A stretch of 8,157 bases of DNA. It comes from an uncultured Cellvibrio sp. (GTDB lineage: Bacteria > Pseudomonadota > Gammaproteobacteria > Pseudomonadales > Cellvibrionaceae). The DNA is taken from NCBI GenBank assembly GCA_946482345.1, contig CAMLRJ010000128.1:1-8157 (forward strand), written 5' to 3'. This document shows, in pieces, positions 1 to 6,854 of the stretch (positions within the stretch are counted from its first letter, which is position 1; each line of letters opens with the position of its first letter). A program made the translations under genes and the position numbers. The notes beneath the pieces were generated by a model. It was not told the DNA's origin and did not search any database. It was given only the letters and a program-made list of their open reading frames with translations.

Positions 1-1
1 A

Positions 2-1363
2 ACCCGTCTCGCCAAACCCTTGGGCAAAGTGACTGCGTCACGCGAAGTGGATAACGCATTACGAGAATTACAATTCAGTATCAACGAACGTCGTCCCTAT
101 TCGTTGCGTCGCTTGCGCGATCAAATTGAAGGTAATTTATCCAGCTTGATGGGTATTCATCTTGCCAGCGAAATTATGGATAAATACATTCCCTATCACA
201 CCGCCGAATCGCGCAACACGGTGGATATCAATCTAATTGAAAACCGCCTGGCCGAATACCGCGATCACCTGACGGGTATGGCAGCTGAATTAAACAACCT
301 GCGTCTCTATCATCGTAAAACCCTTGAGGAATTACCCATGGCGGTTTGTTCGCTGGGACGGGATATGGAAATCCTGATGTGGAATCGCGCCATGGCCAGC
401 CTGACACGCACCCCCAGTGAAGAAGTGACCGGTTCTTATCTTGAAGATATTCCCGAACCCTGGTGCAGCCTGTTAATTGATTTCAGCCGCAGCAAAGAAC
501 CCCATTTTTATCGTCGCGAAATTGAGCTGGATGGTCGCCCCCACTGGGTCAGTCTGCACAAAGCGGCTATTGAAGGTACGATTGCCGCAGGCGTTTATGA
601 CCAGGTCATGCTGCTGGAAGATGTTACCGAAACACAAATGTTGGAACAGGAGCTGGTTCACTCGGAAAGACTGGCATCAGTGGGTAGATTGGCGGCCGGG
701 GTCGCCCATGAAATAGGTAACCCTATAACGGGGATTGCCTGCCTTGCACAGAATCTGCGCTATGAATCAGAAAGCCCTGATGTACTGGAAACCGCCAACC
801 AGATCCTCAGCCAAACCGACAGGGTAGGGCGCATAGTGCAGTCTCTGGTGAGCTTTTCCCACGCGGGACACGCCAGCAAAAGTGAATTTGCACCTGTATC
901 TTTACGTGACTGTGCCAGTGAAGCCATACAACTTTTGTCACTGCAAAAAGATAAACGCCAGGTACTCTTTGCCAATGATATTCCTGCCAGCGCAATCATT
1001 GCGGGCGACCATCAACGTATGATTCAGGTGTTTATCAATCTTTTATCTAACGCACGGGATGCCAGTCCGGACCAAGGCCGTGTTATGCTTGAAAGTAACG
1101 AAGATGAGAATTCGGTAACAGTGAGTGTTACCGATGAGGGTACAGGGATCCCACCTGAACTCATTGATCGCATTTTGGAACCCTTTTTTACTACCAAAGA
1201 ACCGGGAGAAGGTACGGGATTGGGGCTGGCAATGGTGTACAGCATTATCGAAGATCACAGTGGCTATCTTGATATTGTGAGTCCTGCCGACATAGTGAAT
1301 AATCGAGGCGCGCGATTCATTATCATCTTGCCTCGGCATCTGGATTCTGTTCTGGATCTTTGA
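2..1363 (+). CDS. cbrA: CbrA, sensor histidine kinase (C-terminal half; 5' end outside window)
   Basis: The frame is open to the left edge, so about 453 C-terminal residues of a protein that is near 980 residues in Pseudomonas are visible. The missing N-terminal half would hold the SLC5-type membrane transporter domain and linker of CbrA. A TTG at 20 could be mistaken for a start but lies inside the protein. Domains from the left: a linker, a PAS-like sensor domain (about nt 330-630), a HisKA dimerisation domain with the phosphoacceptor His in AHEIGNP (codon at 707-709), and a HATPase_c domain. The last has an N box (NLLSNARDAS), a G1 box (DEGTGIP) and a G2 box (GEGTGLGLAMV). The stretches ETQMLEQELVHSERLAS and GVAHEIGNPITGIACLAQNL are, from memory, almost word for word Pseudomonas CbrA. 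The kinase phosphorylates CbrB and governs use of less-preferred carbon and nitrogen sources. The symbol is supported by the next gene being cbrB and by the downstream sRNA. Confidence 0.95.
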   Translation, partial: TRLAKPLGKVTASREVDNALRELQFSINERRPYSLRRLRDQIEGNLSSLMGIHLASEIMDKYIPYHTAESRNTVDINLIENRLAEYRDHLTGMAAELNNLRLYHRKTLEELPMAVCSLGRDMEILMWNRAMASLTRTPSEEVTGSYLEDIPEPWCSLLIDFSRSKEPHFYRREIELDGRPHWVSLHKAAIEGTIAAGVYDQVMLLEDVTETQMLEQELVHSERLASVGRLAAGVAHEIGNPITGIACLAQNLRYESESPDVLETANQILSQTDRVGRIVQSLVSFSHAGHASKSEFAPVSLRDCASEAIQLLSLQKDKRQVLFANDIPASAIIAGDHQRMIQVFINLLSNARDASPDQGRVMLESNEDENSVTVSVTDEGTGIPPELIDRILEPFFTTKEPGEGTGLGLAMVYSIIEDHSGYLDIVSPADIVNNRGARFIIILPRHLDSVLDL

Positions 1364-1393
1364 GACTAACGCAACGGGTAGAACTATAGAGTT

Positions 1394-2788
1394 ATGAGCA
1401 AGATTCTGATTGTTGAAGACGAAAATATTATCCGCAATGCTTTGCGCAAGCTTTTGGAGCGTAATCTTTACGAAGTTCAGGAAGCTCCCTCCGTTAAAGA
1501 AGCCATCAAATTCAATCTCAAGGATTTTGATCTGATTATCAGTGATCTACGACTACCGGGCGCACCCGGTACCGACCTGATTAAACTGGCCGGTGATATA
1601 CCGGTGTTGATCATGACCAGCTATGCAAGCCTTCGTTCGGCGGTTGACTCCATGCGCATGGGCGCAGTTGATTACATCGCAAAACCCTTTGATCACGATG
1701 AAATGGTTAATGCTGTAAAACGCGTTATAGGAAAAGCCAAGGCCCAGGCCAAGGCCGTCCCTACCGCCAGTAATGCGATTGCAGGGATGATTGGTGTCAG
1801 TGATGTCATGAAGGAACTGTATAACCGCATTCATAAAGTTGCCCCCACTGCCGCCACTGTATTGATTCATGGTGAAACAGGCACTGGAAAAGAATTGGTA
1901 GCCCGTGCGCTGCACGAAGAAAGTACCCGTAGCAATCATTTAATGATTTCAGTGAACTGCGCGGCTATTCCCGAAACCCTGATTGAATCCGAACTTTTCG
2001 GTTATGAGAAAGGCGCGTTTACCGGCGCATCCAATAATCGCGAAGGTTTAGTTGCTGCTGCCGATGGCGGAACCCTGTTCCTTGATGAGATAGGTGAACT
2101 TCCTCTGGAAGCTCAGGCACGCCTCTTACGCGTGTTGCAGGAAGGCGAAGTGCGGCCTTTGGGTTCCGTTGAATCCCGCAAGGTGGACGTGCGCCTGATT
2201 GCTGCCACTCACCGTGACCTGCGCAAGTTGACCAAGGAAAACAAATTCCGTGAAGACCTCTATTTCCGACTCAATGTTGTGCAGCTGGAGTTACCGCCTC
2301 TGCGTCAGCGTGGCCGCGATATCATCACTATCGCTGAATACCTGCTCCAACGTTACTGCGCACAATTTAACAAACCCTTGTTAAAGCTGTCCGAAAAGGC
2401 GATTGAATCCATCATGAGCTACCCTTGGCCAGGCAATGTCCGCGAGCTGGAAAACGCCATGCAACGTGCCGTCATCCTCTGCGAAGACAGCAACGAGATT
2501 GGTGACAACCTGTTATCGATTGATATGGAAGCCGGTGATATAGGTGATGAAACAACCAGCTCAGTGATTATTTCCCCGCGCATAGCCAATCGCAGCAATC
2601 CCGGTCATGCAGGTGATGATGATTTGTCCCTTGAAGATTATTTCCAACGATTTGTGCTGGAACACCAGGATCGCATGAGCGAAACCGAACTTGCCAAAAA
2701 GCTGGGTGTGAGCCGTAAATGCCTCTGGGAGCGCCGTCAGCGTTTGGGCATCCCCAGGACCAAAGGCACCTCGGGCATCAAGTCATAA
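1394..2788 (+). CDS. cbrB: CbrB, NtrC-family sigma-54-dependent response regulator
   Basis: Complete, 464 residues, close to the usual NtrC-family length. Residues 3-110 form a receiver domain with acidic D9/E10, phosphoacceptor D51 (SDLRLPG), T75 and K97. The AAA+ domain follows, with Walker A GETGTGKE (160-167), the sigma-54 contact loop GAFTGA (207-212) and Walker [10 protein letters not shown] (225-233). A C-terminal Fis-type helix-turn-helix spans about 430-452 ([21 protein letters not shown]). All residues needed for phosphorylation, ATP hydrolysis and sigma-54 engagement are present. The ATG lies 30 bases after the cbrA stop, so the two genes are probably cotranscribed. The ribosome binding site is weak (AGAG only 2 bases before the ATG). 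In Pseudomonas, CbrB activates crcZ through enhancer sites and RpoN. The downstream gap here contains matching elements, so its main target is probably its own neighbour. Confidence 0.96.
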   Translation: MSKILIVEDENIIRNALRKLLERNLYEVQEAPSVKEAIKFNLKDFDLIISDLRLPGAPGTDLIKLAGDIPVLIMTSYASLRSAVDSMRMGAVDYIAKPFDHDEMVNAVKRVIGKAKAQAKAVPTASNAIAGMIGVSDVMKELYNRIHKVAPTAATVLIHGETGTGKELVARALHEESTRSNHLMISVNCAAIPETLIESELFGYEKGAFTGASNNREGLVAAADGGTLFLDEIGELPLEAQARLLRVLQEGEVRPLGSVESRKVDVRLIAATHRDLRKLTKENKFREDLYFRLNVVQLELPPLRQRGRDIITIAEYLLQRYCAQFNKPLLKLSEKAIESIMSYPWPGNVRELENAMQRAVILCEDSNEIGDNLLSIDMEAGDIGDETTSSVIISPRIANRSNPGHAGDDDLSLEDYFQRFVLEHQDRMSETELAKKLGVSRKCLWERRQRLGIPRTKGTSGIKS

Positions 2789-2863
2789 CTTATTTTTCAA
2801 AAATCCCCAAAATCGGACACTTGCGCGCTAAAAGTGACATATAGAACGGCTTAAACGCCATAC

Positions 2864-2950
2864 TGTTACCCTCGATCACGTAAGTGTTACCCCGCCAAAA
2901 ATGTTACCGCTACCCAATTTGAGTAACACATCACATTCAAATATGTAACC
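2864..2950 (+). promoter_or_regulatory. Cluster of TGTTAC/GTAACA half-sites, probable CbrB enhancer
   Basis: Three direct TGTTAC copies (2864-2869, 2885-2890, 2902-2907) are followed by the inverse GTAACA (2923-2928) and GTAACC (2945-2950). The third and fourth form an inverted pair TGTTAC-N15-GTAACA. Start-to-start spacings are 21, 17, 21 and 22 bases, mostly two helical turns, so most sites lie on one DNA face. The cluster is about 100-186 bases before the predicted RNA start, a normal distance for a sigma-54 activator. From memory, CbrB sites in Pseudomonas use the same half-site. Binding by CbrB is inferred. Confidence 0.75.
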
Positions 2951-2991
2951 GTTGGAAATAGCAAAAAGTAATAAAAACTCTTTAAAAAAAC

Positions 2992-3004
2992 TAACCTATT
3001 GATT
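2992..3004 (-). promoter_or_regulatory. Putative IHF binding site
   Basis: The minus strand reads AATCAATAGGTTA, an exact fit to the IHF consensus WATCAANNNNTTR, with A/T-rich flanks. It sits between the enhancer-like half-sites and the sigma-54 promoter, where IHF commonly bends DNA to bring the activator to RNA polymerase. The consensus is short and degenerate, so position is the stronger argument. Confidence 0.5.
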
Positions 3005-3023
3005 TTAAATGATAATTTATATC

Positions 3024-3039
3024 TGGCACAGGAAGTGCT
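3024..3039 (+). promoter_or_regulatory. Sigma-54 (RpoN) promoter of the CrcZ-like RNA
   Basis: TGGCACAGGAAGTGCT matches the sigma-54 consensus TGGCAYRNNNNTTGCW at every defined position except one (G for the first T of TTGC). The invariant GG (3025-3026) and GC (3037-3038) are 10 bases apart, as required. Taking C3038 as -12 places the start near 3050, just ahead of the first A-rich motif. This is the expected promoter type for a CbrB target. Confidence 0.85.
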
Positions 3040-3062
3040 CTATTGCGGCCATAACAAAAACA

Positions 3063-3151
3063 AACAATAAGAAATATTTACTAACTTCTAATAACAACAA
3101 CAAATAATAACAACAGCGATTTGACGGAATAACAACAAGAAACAATAACAA
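3063..3151 (+). repeat. 5' block of CA motifs (four Hfq/Crc-type clusters)
   Basis: Overlapping A-A-pyrimidine triplets occur as AACAATAA (3063-3070), a long run covering AATAACAA, AACAACAA, AATAATAA and AATAACAA (3090-3113), AATAACAA/AACAACAA (3128-3138) and AACAATAA/AATAACAA (3141-3151). Such A-R-N triplets suit the distal face of Hfq. The four clusters fall in the first 100 nt or so of the predicted RNA and are separated by short spacers. Confidence 0.85.
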
Positions 3152-3274
3152 GAGCGAATCTTTCTGTGCCAAACGTGCAGTTAAGAGCGCAAGGCGTCTG
3201 GGATTACAAGAAAGGCCAATGAAAAGAATTCGACGCGGGGAATAACTTTTCACGTTTTATAGATACACAAAGTG

Positions 3275-3285
3275 AATAACAACAA
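3275..3285 (+). repeat. Fifth CA motif, isolated near the 3' end of the sRNA
   Basis: AATAACAACAA contains AATAACAA and AACAACAA overlapping by five bases. It is separated from the 5' block by about 120 nt without such motifs and lies just before the structured 3' end. Confidence 0.8.
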
Positions 3286-3294
3286 GGCACAGGT

Positions 3295-3350
3295 GGGGTT
3301 AGCAAACAGTAAGACCCATGAGTTGCCAGATGCACTTAGGTGCTAACCTC
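3295..3350 (+). other. Long-range stem in the 3' part of the CrcZ-like RNA
   Basis: GGTTAGCA (3297-3304) is perfectly complementary to TGCTAACC (3341-3348). The stem can extend by a G-U and a G-C pair to 3295/3350 and encloses a 36-nt loop. It is followed after one base by the terminator hairpin, giving two stacked structures that would protect the 3' end. Not tested by folding. Confidence 0.55.
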
Positions 3351-3351
3351 T

Positions 3352-3383
3352 AACGGGAAAGCTTGGGCTTTCCCGTTTTGCTT
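3352..3383 (+). terminator. Rho-independent terminator of the CrcZ-like RNA
   Basis: AACGGGAAAGC (3352-3362) pairs perfectly with GCTTTCCCGTT (3367-3377) around a TTGG loop, giving an 11-bp stem. It is followed by a T-rich tail (TTGCTTT). It lies 76 bases before the pcnB start, so it separates the sRNA from pcnB. Confidence 0.9.
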
Positions 3384-3458
3384 TCTGTCAATCTAACTCT
3401 AGCCGCTCCGTGTCTGTTACACTTCAGCCAACCAAACAGTCGGGACCTTCAGTTCTCT

Positions 3459-4790
3459 ATGCTCAAACGCATTTTAAACCTCTTCAAATCGGATACTGAT
3501 TCAAACGAAGGACGTATTATCCCCCGCGATCAGCACATAATATCCCGCAAACACATCAGCCCCAGCGCCCTGAAAGTGATCAAACAACTGCAGGAAGCCG
3601 GTTATCAGGCTTATTTGGTTGGCGGCGGTGTGCGCGACCTGCTTCTGGGAAACACACCCAAAGATTTTGATGTGGCCACCAACGCCACACCTGAACAGGT
3701 CAAACATCAATTCCGGGGGTCACGTATAGTCGGTAGACGCTTCCAGATTGTCCATGTGCGAATGGGACGTGAAATTATTGAGGTCACCACTTTCCGCGGC
3801 CAGGACGATCAGTCAAAAAGCAGCACCAAAAATGAAGATGGCATGTTGTTACGCGACAACGTCTACGGAACCCTTGAGACGGACGCATTGCGCCGGGATT
3901 TTACGGTTAATGCGCTTTATTACGACCTGCGCGACTTCAGCCTGATCGATTACTGTGGTGGTATCAAAGACCTTGAAAAGCGCCGTTTGCGGATTATTGG
4001 TGATCCCGAAACTCGCTACAAGGAAGACCCAGTTCGGATATTGCGTGCCTTGCGGTTCGCGGCCAAATTAGGCTTCTCTATTGAACCTGCGACAGCAAAA
4101 CCTATCAACGAACTCAGTCACCTGTTGTTGAACGTGTCTGACGCCCGATTGTTTGAGGAATTACTCAAACTCTTTCTAAATGGTTCGGCAACGGCAACAT
4201 TTTATCTGCTGCGTGAATACGATCTGTTGTCGATCTTACTACCCGGTACGGATGCGGCACTTAAAGCCGGAGATACATTGGGATTGGCAATCGTCGAAAA
4301 ATGCATGACCAACACCGATAAACGTATTCGTGCTGACAAAACTGTAACGCCTGCATTTCTTTACGCTGCGCTGTTATGGCCGGCATTACAAGCCAGGTTC
4401 AAAGCTTTGTGCAAGGACTTACCCCCTGCCCAGGCCTGGATACAAGCCTCGCAACAGGTAATCCAGCAACAATTGACCCGCACGGCTATACCCAAACGTT
4501 TTACCCTTCCCATGCGCGAAATATGGGACTTACAAAACCGCTTGCCGCACCGCTCAGGACTGAAAGCTCTGCGCACTCTGGATCACCCCCGGTTCAGGGC
4601 AGCTTACGATTTCCTATTGATGCGCGAAGACTCGGGCGAAGACCTGCAGGGTTTGGGTCAATGGTGGACCAGCTATCAGACTGCTGATGACGAACAGCGC
4701 ATTTCCATGGTCAAAGCGCTCAGTAAACCTCTTGGCGAGACGAAATCACGAAGCCGCCGTCCGCGTAAAACCAAGCCCAGAGCAGAATAA
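3459..4790 (+). CDS. pcnB: Poly(A) polymerase I
   Basis: 443 residues from the ATG at 3459 (MLKRILNLF), close to the length of E. coli PcnB. The frame stays open upstream to a TTG at 3363, but that codon is inside the sRNA terminator, so the ATG is chosen although its ribosome binding site is poor. The enzyme adds 3' poly(A) tails to RNA and so promotes decay. It belongs to the class II nucleotidyltransferases. Visible motifs: GGGVRDLLLG (55-64), the catalytic aspartates of KDFDVAT (D69, D71), IVGRRFQIVHV (90-100), RRDFTVNAL (145-153) and EDPVRILRALRFAAKLGF (189-206). The (I/V)VGRRF signature, together with the basic tail (KSRSRRPRKTKPR), favours poly(A) polymerase over CCA-adding enzyme. folK begins 2 bases after its stop, so the two genes are surely cotranscribed. 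I see no convincing sigma-70 promoter between the terminator and the ATG. Confidence 0.95.
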   Translation: MLKRILNLFKSDTDSNEGRIIPRDQHIISRKHISPSALKVIKQLQEAGYQAYLVGGGVRDLLLGNTPKDFDVATNATPEQVKHQFRGSRIVGRRFQIVHVRMGREIIEVTTFRGQDDQSKSSTKNEDGMLLRDNVYGTLETDALRRDFTVNALYYDLRDFSLIDYCGGIKDLEKRRLRIIGDPETRYKEDPVRILRALRFAAKLGFSIEPATAKPINELSHLLLNVSDARLFEELLKLFLNGSATATFYLLREYDLLSILLPGTDAALKAGDTLGLAIVEKCMTNTDKRIRADKTVTPAFLYAALLWPALQARFKALCKDLPPAQAWIQASQQVIQQQLTRTAIPKRFTLPMREIWDLQNRLPHRSGLKALRTLDHPRFRAAYDFLLMREDSGEDLQGLGQWWTSYQTADDEQRISMVKALSKPLGETKSRSRRPRKTKPRAE

Positions 4791-4792
4791 AC

Positions 4793-5278
4793 ATGTCTCT
4801 GGCTTACGTGGGGTTGGGCAGTAATTTACAGCAGCCAATCCAGCAAATTACACAGGCGCTGCAAGAGCTGGGTCAAATCCCTGAAACAAGATTGCTGAGA
4901 TCCTCCTGCCTCTACCAAAGTCAGGCGATTGGCCCGGAGCAACCGGATTTTATTAATGCCGCCGCCGCACTGGAAACCAGTCTTGATCCATTTTCCCTAT
5001 TGGATGAACTGCAAAAAATCGAGCAAACTCACCAACGCCGTCGCGAACAGCACTGGGGCCCGCGGACATTGGATCTGGATCTGCTATTGTTCGATCAACA
5101 GCAAATTCAATCGACACGTTTAATTCTTCCGCACCTTCATTTGAAGGAAAGGGCTTTTGTACTTTTACCTTTGATAGAACTTGATGCTGATTTACGCTTG
5201 CCGGATGGAAGTTTGGTGCAATCCTGGTTGATAAATTGCCAGTCTCAAAAAATTCAGGTGCTGCCTGAAATAATGTAG
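4793..5278 (+). CDS. folK: 2-amino-4-hydroxy-6-hydroxymethyldihydropteridine pyrophosphokinase (HPPK)
   Basis: 161 residues, the usual length for single-domain HPPK. It transfers pyrophosphate from ATP to 6-hydroxymethyl-7,8-dihydropterin, the step before dihydropteroate synthase in folate synthesis, in the cytoplasm. Diagnostic features: VGLGSNL near the N-terminus (6-12), QPDFINAAAAL (50-60), and the signature WGPRTLDLDLLLF (88-100) with Mg-binding D94 and D96. The substrate-loop block LPHLHLKERAFVLLPLIEL (112-130) follows. The ATG lies 2 bases after the pcnB stop, as in other gammaproteobacteria where pcnB and folK are paired. The Shine-Dalgarno is weak (AGAG at 4779-4782), so translation is probably coupled to pcnB. 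The C-terminal 20 or so residues are less conserved. Confidence 0.96.
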   Translation: MSLAYVGLGSNLQQPIQQITQALQELGQIPETRLLRSSCLYQSQAIGPEQPDFINAAAALETSLDPFSLLDELQKIEQTHQRRREQHWGPRTLDLDLLLFDQQQIQSTRLILPHLHLKERAFVLLPLIELDADLRLPDGSLVQSWLINCQSQKIQVLPEIM

Positions 5279-5289
5279 AGGACTTAATT

Positions 5290-5973
5290 GTGACGCCCCT
5301 GTTTGATGAAATTAATCTGGATCTCAATCGCGAAAAATTACCGCGATTTATTGCAGTCGAAGGCTGCATCGGTGTTGGCAAAACGACACTGGCACGCAAT
5401 CTTGCCAATTTGTTTAATTATGAAACATTACTGGAACAGGCAGAAGAAAATCCATTTTTGGAAAAGTTTTACAGGGATCCAAAAGCAACTGCATTGCCCA
5501 CACAATTATTTTTTTTATTCCAGCGCGCCAATCAATTGCGTGATTTACGACAAAATGATTTATTCAGCCCGATACGCGTTGCCGATTTTTTAATGGATAA
5601 AGATCAGCTGTTTGCCAAAGTCACGCTCGACAAGGACGAATACAATATTTATCAACAAGTATTTGATAAGTTGACGATTGATTCGCCAACTCCCGATCTG
5701 GTGATTTATTTGCAAGCGCCGGTTGATATTTTGCTGGAGCGAATTCGTCAACGCGGAATTGCTGCCGAGCAATATATTACGCGTGATTATTTATCTGCAT
5801 TGAATGATGCCTACACGGAATTTTTTCATTTTTATGATCGCGCACCATTATTAATCGTCAACGCCAGAGAACTCAATCTGGCAACCAATCGTGAACATTT
5901 TCAACAATTGGTTAATTACATTTTACATATCAAAAACGGTCGTCATTATTACAACCCCAGCCCCGAACTATAA
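5290..5973 (+). CDS. Deoxynucleoside kinase (dGK/dAK/dCK family)
   Basis: 227 residues, typical of the family that phosphorylates deoxynucleosides to 5'-monophosphates for dNTP salvage. It has a P-loop GCIGVGKTT (25-33), the EENPFLEKFY block (52-61) that follows the catalytic-acid region, LFFLFQRANQLRDL (73-86), and ADFLMDKDQLFA (98-109), equivalent to the SDY-F-KD-LFA motif of relatives. The arginine-rich lid is LLERIRQRG (148-156). Substrate preference (dA, dG, dC or T) cannot be read from these motifs. The start is GTG at 5290: TAGAGGA at 5276-5282 is a good Shine-Dalgarno 7 bases ahead, and no better ATG exists in frame. The gene sits 11 bases after folK and 11 bases before panB, so it belongs to the same operon. 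Pseudomonas lacks a gene here as far as I recall, whereas other gammaproteobacteria carry such kinases at this spot. Confidence 0.9.
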   Translation: MTPLFDEINLDLNREKLPRFIAVEGCIGVGKTTLARNLANLFNYETLLEQAEENPFLEKFYRDPKATALPTQLFFLFQRANQLRDLRQNDLFSPIRVADFLMDKDQLFAKVTLDKDEYNIYQQVFDKLTIDSPTPDLVIYLQAPVDILLERIRQRGIAAEQYITRDYLSALNDAYTEFFHFYDRAPLLIVNARELNLATNREHFQQLVNYILHIKNGRHYYNPSPEL

Positions 5974-5984
5974 CGGAGACTGTC

Positions 5985-6821
5985 ATGCCTTATTCCAGTA
6001 TCAGTACGTCCACCAGCAATACACAACTCACAAAAAAAATCACCATTAACAGTTTGCAAAAACTCAAAGCAACAAAAGAAAAATTTGTCGTTATTTCGCT
6101 TTACGATGCACATATGGCGGCTATGGCTGAACGCTGTGGCGTAGAAGTGGTATTGGTTGGTGATTCGCTTGGCATGACGGTTTTGGGGTACGACAGCACC
6201 ATTCCCGTCACCATGGAACAAATGATTTATCACGTGGAAGCTGTTGCGCGTGGAAACAAAAAATCACTGATCATGGGTGATTTGCCTTTTATGACTTATG
6301 CCACCACTGAAGATGCGCTACGCAATTGCGCTCGCATCATGCAAGCTGGCGCACATATGGTAAAACTCGAAGGCGGCGCATGGCTCGCCGATACAGTGAA
6401 ACAATTATCCGAGCGCGGCATTCCGGTATGTGCACATCTGGGACTAACACCACAATCGGTTAATAAATTTGGCGGCTTCCGAGTACAAGGTCGCGATCAA
6501 ATTACTGCAGAAAAAATTCGACGAGATTCCATTCTTCTGGCCGATGCAGGCGCTGATTTATTACTGCTGGAATGTGTCCCCTCACTGCTTGCAAAACAAA
6601 TCACCGAGGATATTTCAATCCCGACTATTGGCATAGGTGCTGGCCGGGACACTGATTCACAAGTGTTGGTAATAAACGATATTTTAGGTTTGACTGAACA
6701 ACCTCCAAAATTTTCCAAAAATTTTTTACTGGAGGCCAAAGATATTCCCGGTGCTATGCAAAAATATGTTGCCGATGTAAAAGCGGAAATTTTTCCGGGC
6801 GATGAGAATATTTTTGTTTGA
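5985..6821 (+). CDS. panB: 3-methyl-2-oxobutanoate hydroxymethyltransferase (ketopantoate hydroxymethyltransferase)
   Basis: 278 residues, about 14 more than E. coli PanB. The extra length is a Ser/Thr-rich N-terminal lead (SSISTSTSNTQ) before the conserved KKITINSLQKLK. The enzyme makes ketopantoate from alpha-ketoisovalerate and 5,10-methylene-THF, the first step of pantothenate synthesis. Mg ligands are seen as D60 (VGDSLGM), D99 (GDLPF) and E129 (KLEGG), and the catalytic Glu as E196 (LECVP). Other family blocks are HLGLTPQSVNKFGG (151-164), IGIGAG (215-220) and PKFSKNF (241-247). The ATG at 5985 has a good ribosome binding site (GGAG at 5975-5978, 6 bases ahead), and no alternative start gives the conserved N-terminus. 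It is the last gene of the pcnB-folK-kinase-panB run. The usual partner panC does not follow. Confidence 0.97.
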   Translation: MPYSSISTSTSNTQLTKKITINSLQKLKATKEKFVVISLYDAHMAAMAERCGVEVVLVGDSLGMTVLGYDSTIPVTMEQMIYHVEAVARGNKKSLIMGDLPFMTYATTEDALRNCARIMQAGAHMVKLEGGAWLADTVKQLSERGIPVCAHLGLTPQSVNKFGGFRVQGRDQITAEKIRRDSILLADAGADLLLLECVPSLLAKQITEDISIPTIGIGAGRDTDSQVLVINDILGLTEQPPKFSKNFLLEAKDIPGAMQKYVADVKAEIFPGDENIFV

Positions 6822-6854
6822 AAAATAAAAAAGCCGATGTTTTTCAACATCGGC
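6821..6854 (-). terminator. Intrinsic terminator for leftward (minus-strand) transcription
   Basis: GCCGATGTT (6833-6841) and AACATCGGC (6846-6854) form a perfect 9-bp stem with a 4-base loop. On the minus strand the stem is followed by TTTTTTATTTTT (complement of 6821-6832), an excellent U tract. On the + strand the hairpin is followed by CAAGACC with no T run. It may still shield the panB mRNA 3' end, but its termination signal points left. Confidence 0.8.

Larger units (their letters stand above)
3050..3383 (+). ncRNA. crcZ: CrcZ-like small RNA, Hfq/Crc sponge of carbon catabolite repression
   Basis: The RNA is predicted from a sigma-54 promoter (start near 3050) to an intrinsic terminator ending near 3383, about 330 nt. 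Pseudomonas CrcZ is somewhat longer (around 400 nt in P. aeruginosa). It carries five groups of the AAYAAYAA motif bound by Hfq with Crc: 3063-3070, 3090-3113, 3128-3138, 3141-3151 and 3275-3285. No reading frame in it looks coding. It occupies the same place as crcZ in Pseudomonas, between cbrB and pcnB, with CbrB-like half-sites upstream. In Pseudomonas this RNA accumulates when preferred carbon sources run out. It sequesters Hfq and so lifts translational repression of catabolic mRNAs. Identification rests on synteny, motif content and promoter architecture together. The exact ends are predictions. Confidence 0.88.

Noticed and set aside
20..22. TTG as the true start of the kinase gene.
   Set aside because: The frame is open to the left edge, there is no ribosome binding site in the visible upstream bases, and the translated sequence matches the middle of CbrA, whose transporter half should lie to the left.
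1043..1339. 98-residue minus-strand frame (and similar frames opposite cbrA, cbrB, pcnB, folK and panB).
   Set aside because: These lie entirely opposite strongly conserved domains on the + strand and have no features of their own.
3090..3151. AAC/AAT triplet runs considered as a microsatellite or CRISPR-like repeat.
   Set aside because: Units are short, irregular and separated by variable spacers. Their position after a sigma-54 promoter next to cbrB fits Hfq/Crc motifs better.
3017..3253. 78-residue minus-strand reading frame opposite the sRNA.
   Set aside because: Its Leu/Tyr/Cys-rich translation is the complement of the AAC/AAT repeats, it overlaps the sigma-54 promoter, and it has no family features.
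3363..3458. Upstream extension of pcnB beginning at a TTG at 3363.
   Set aside because: The TTG lies in the loop of the sRNA terminator, and the extra 32 residues look unlike any PcnB N-terminus. The ATG at 3459 gives a normal PcnB start.
6833..6854. Hairpin as a standard + strand terminator for panB.
   Set aside because: There is no T run after the stem on the + strand; the T tract is on the minus-strand side. It may still stabilise the panB mRNA end.
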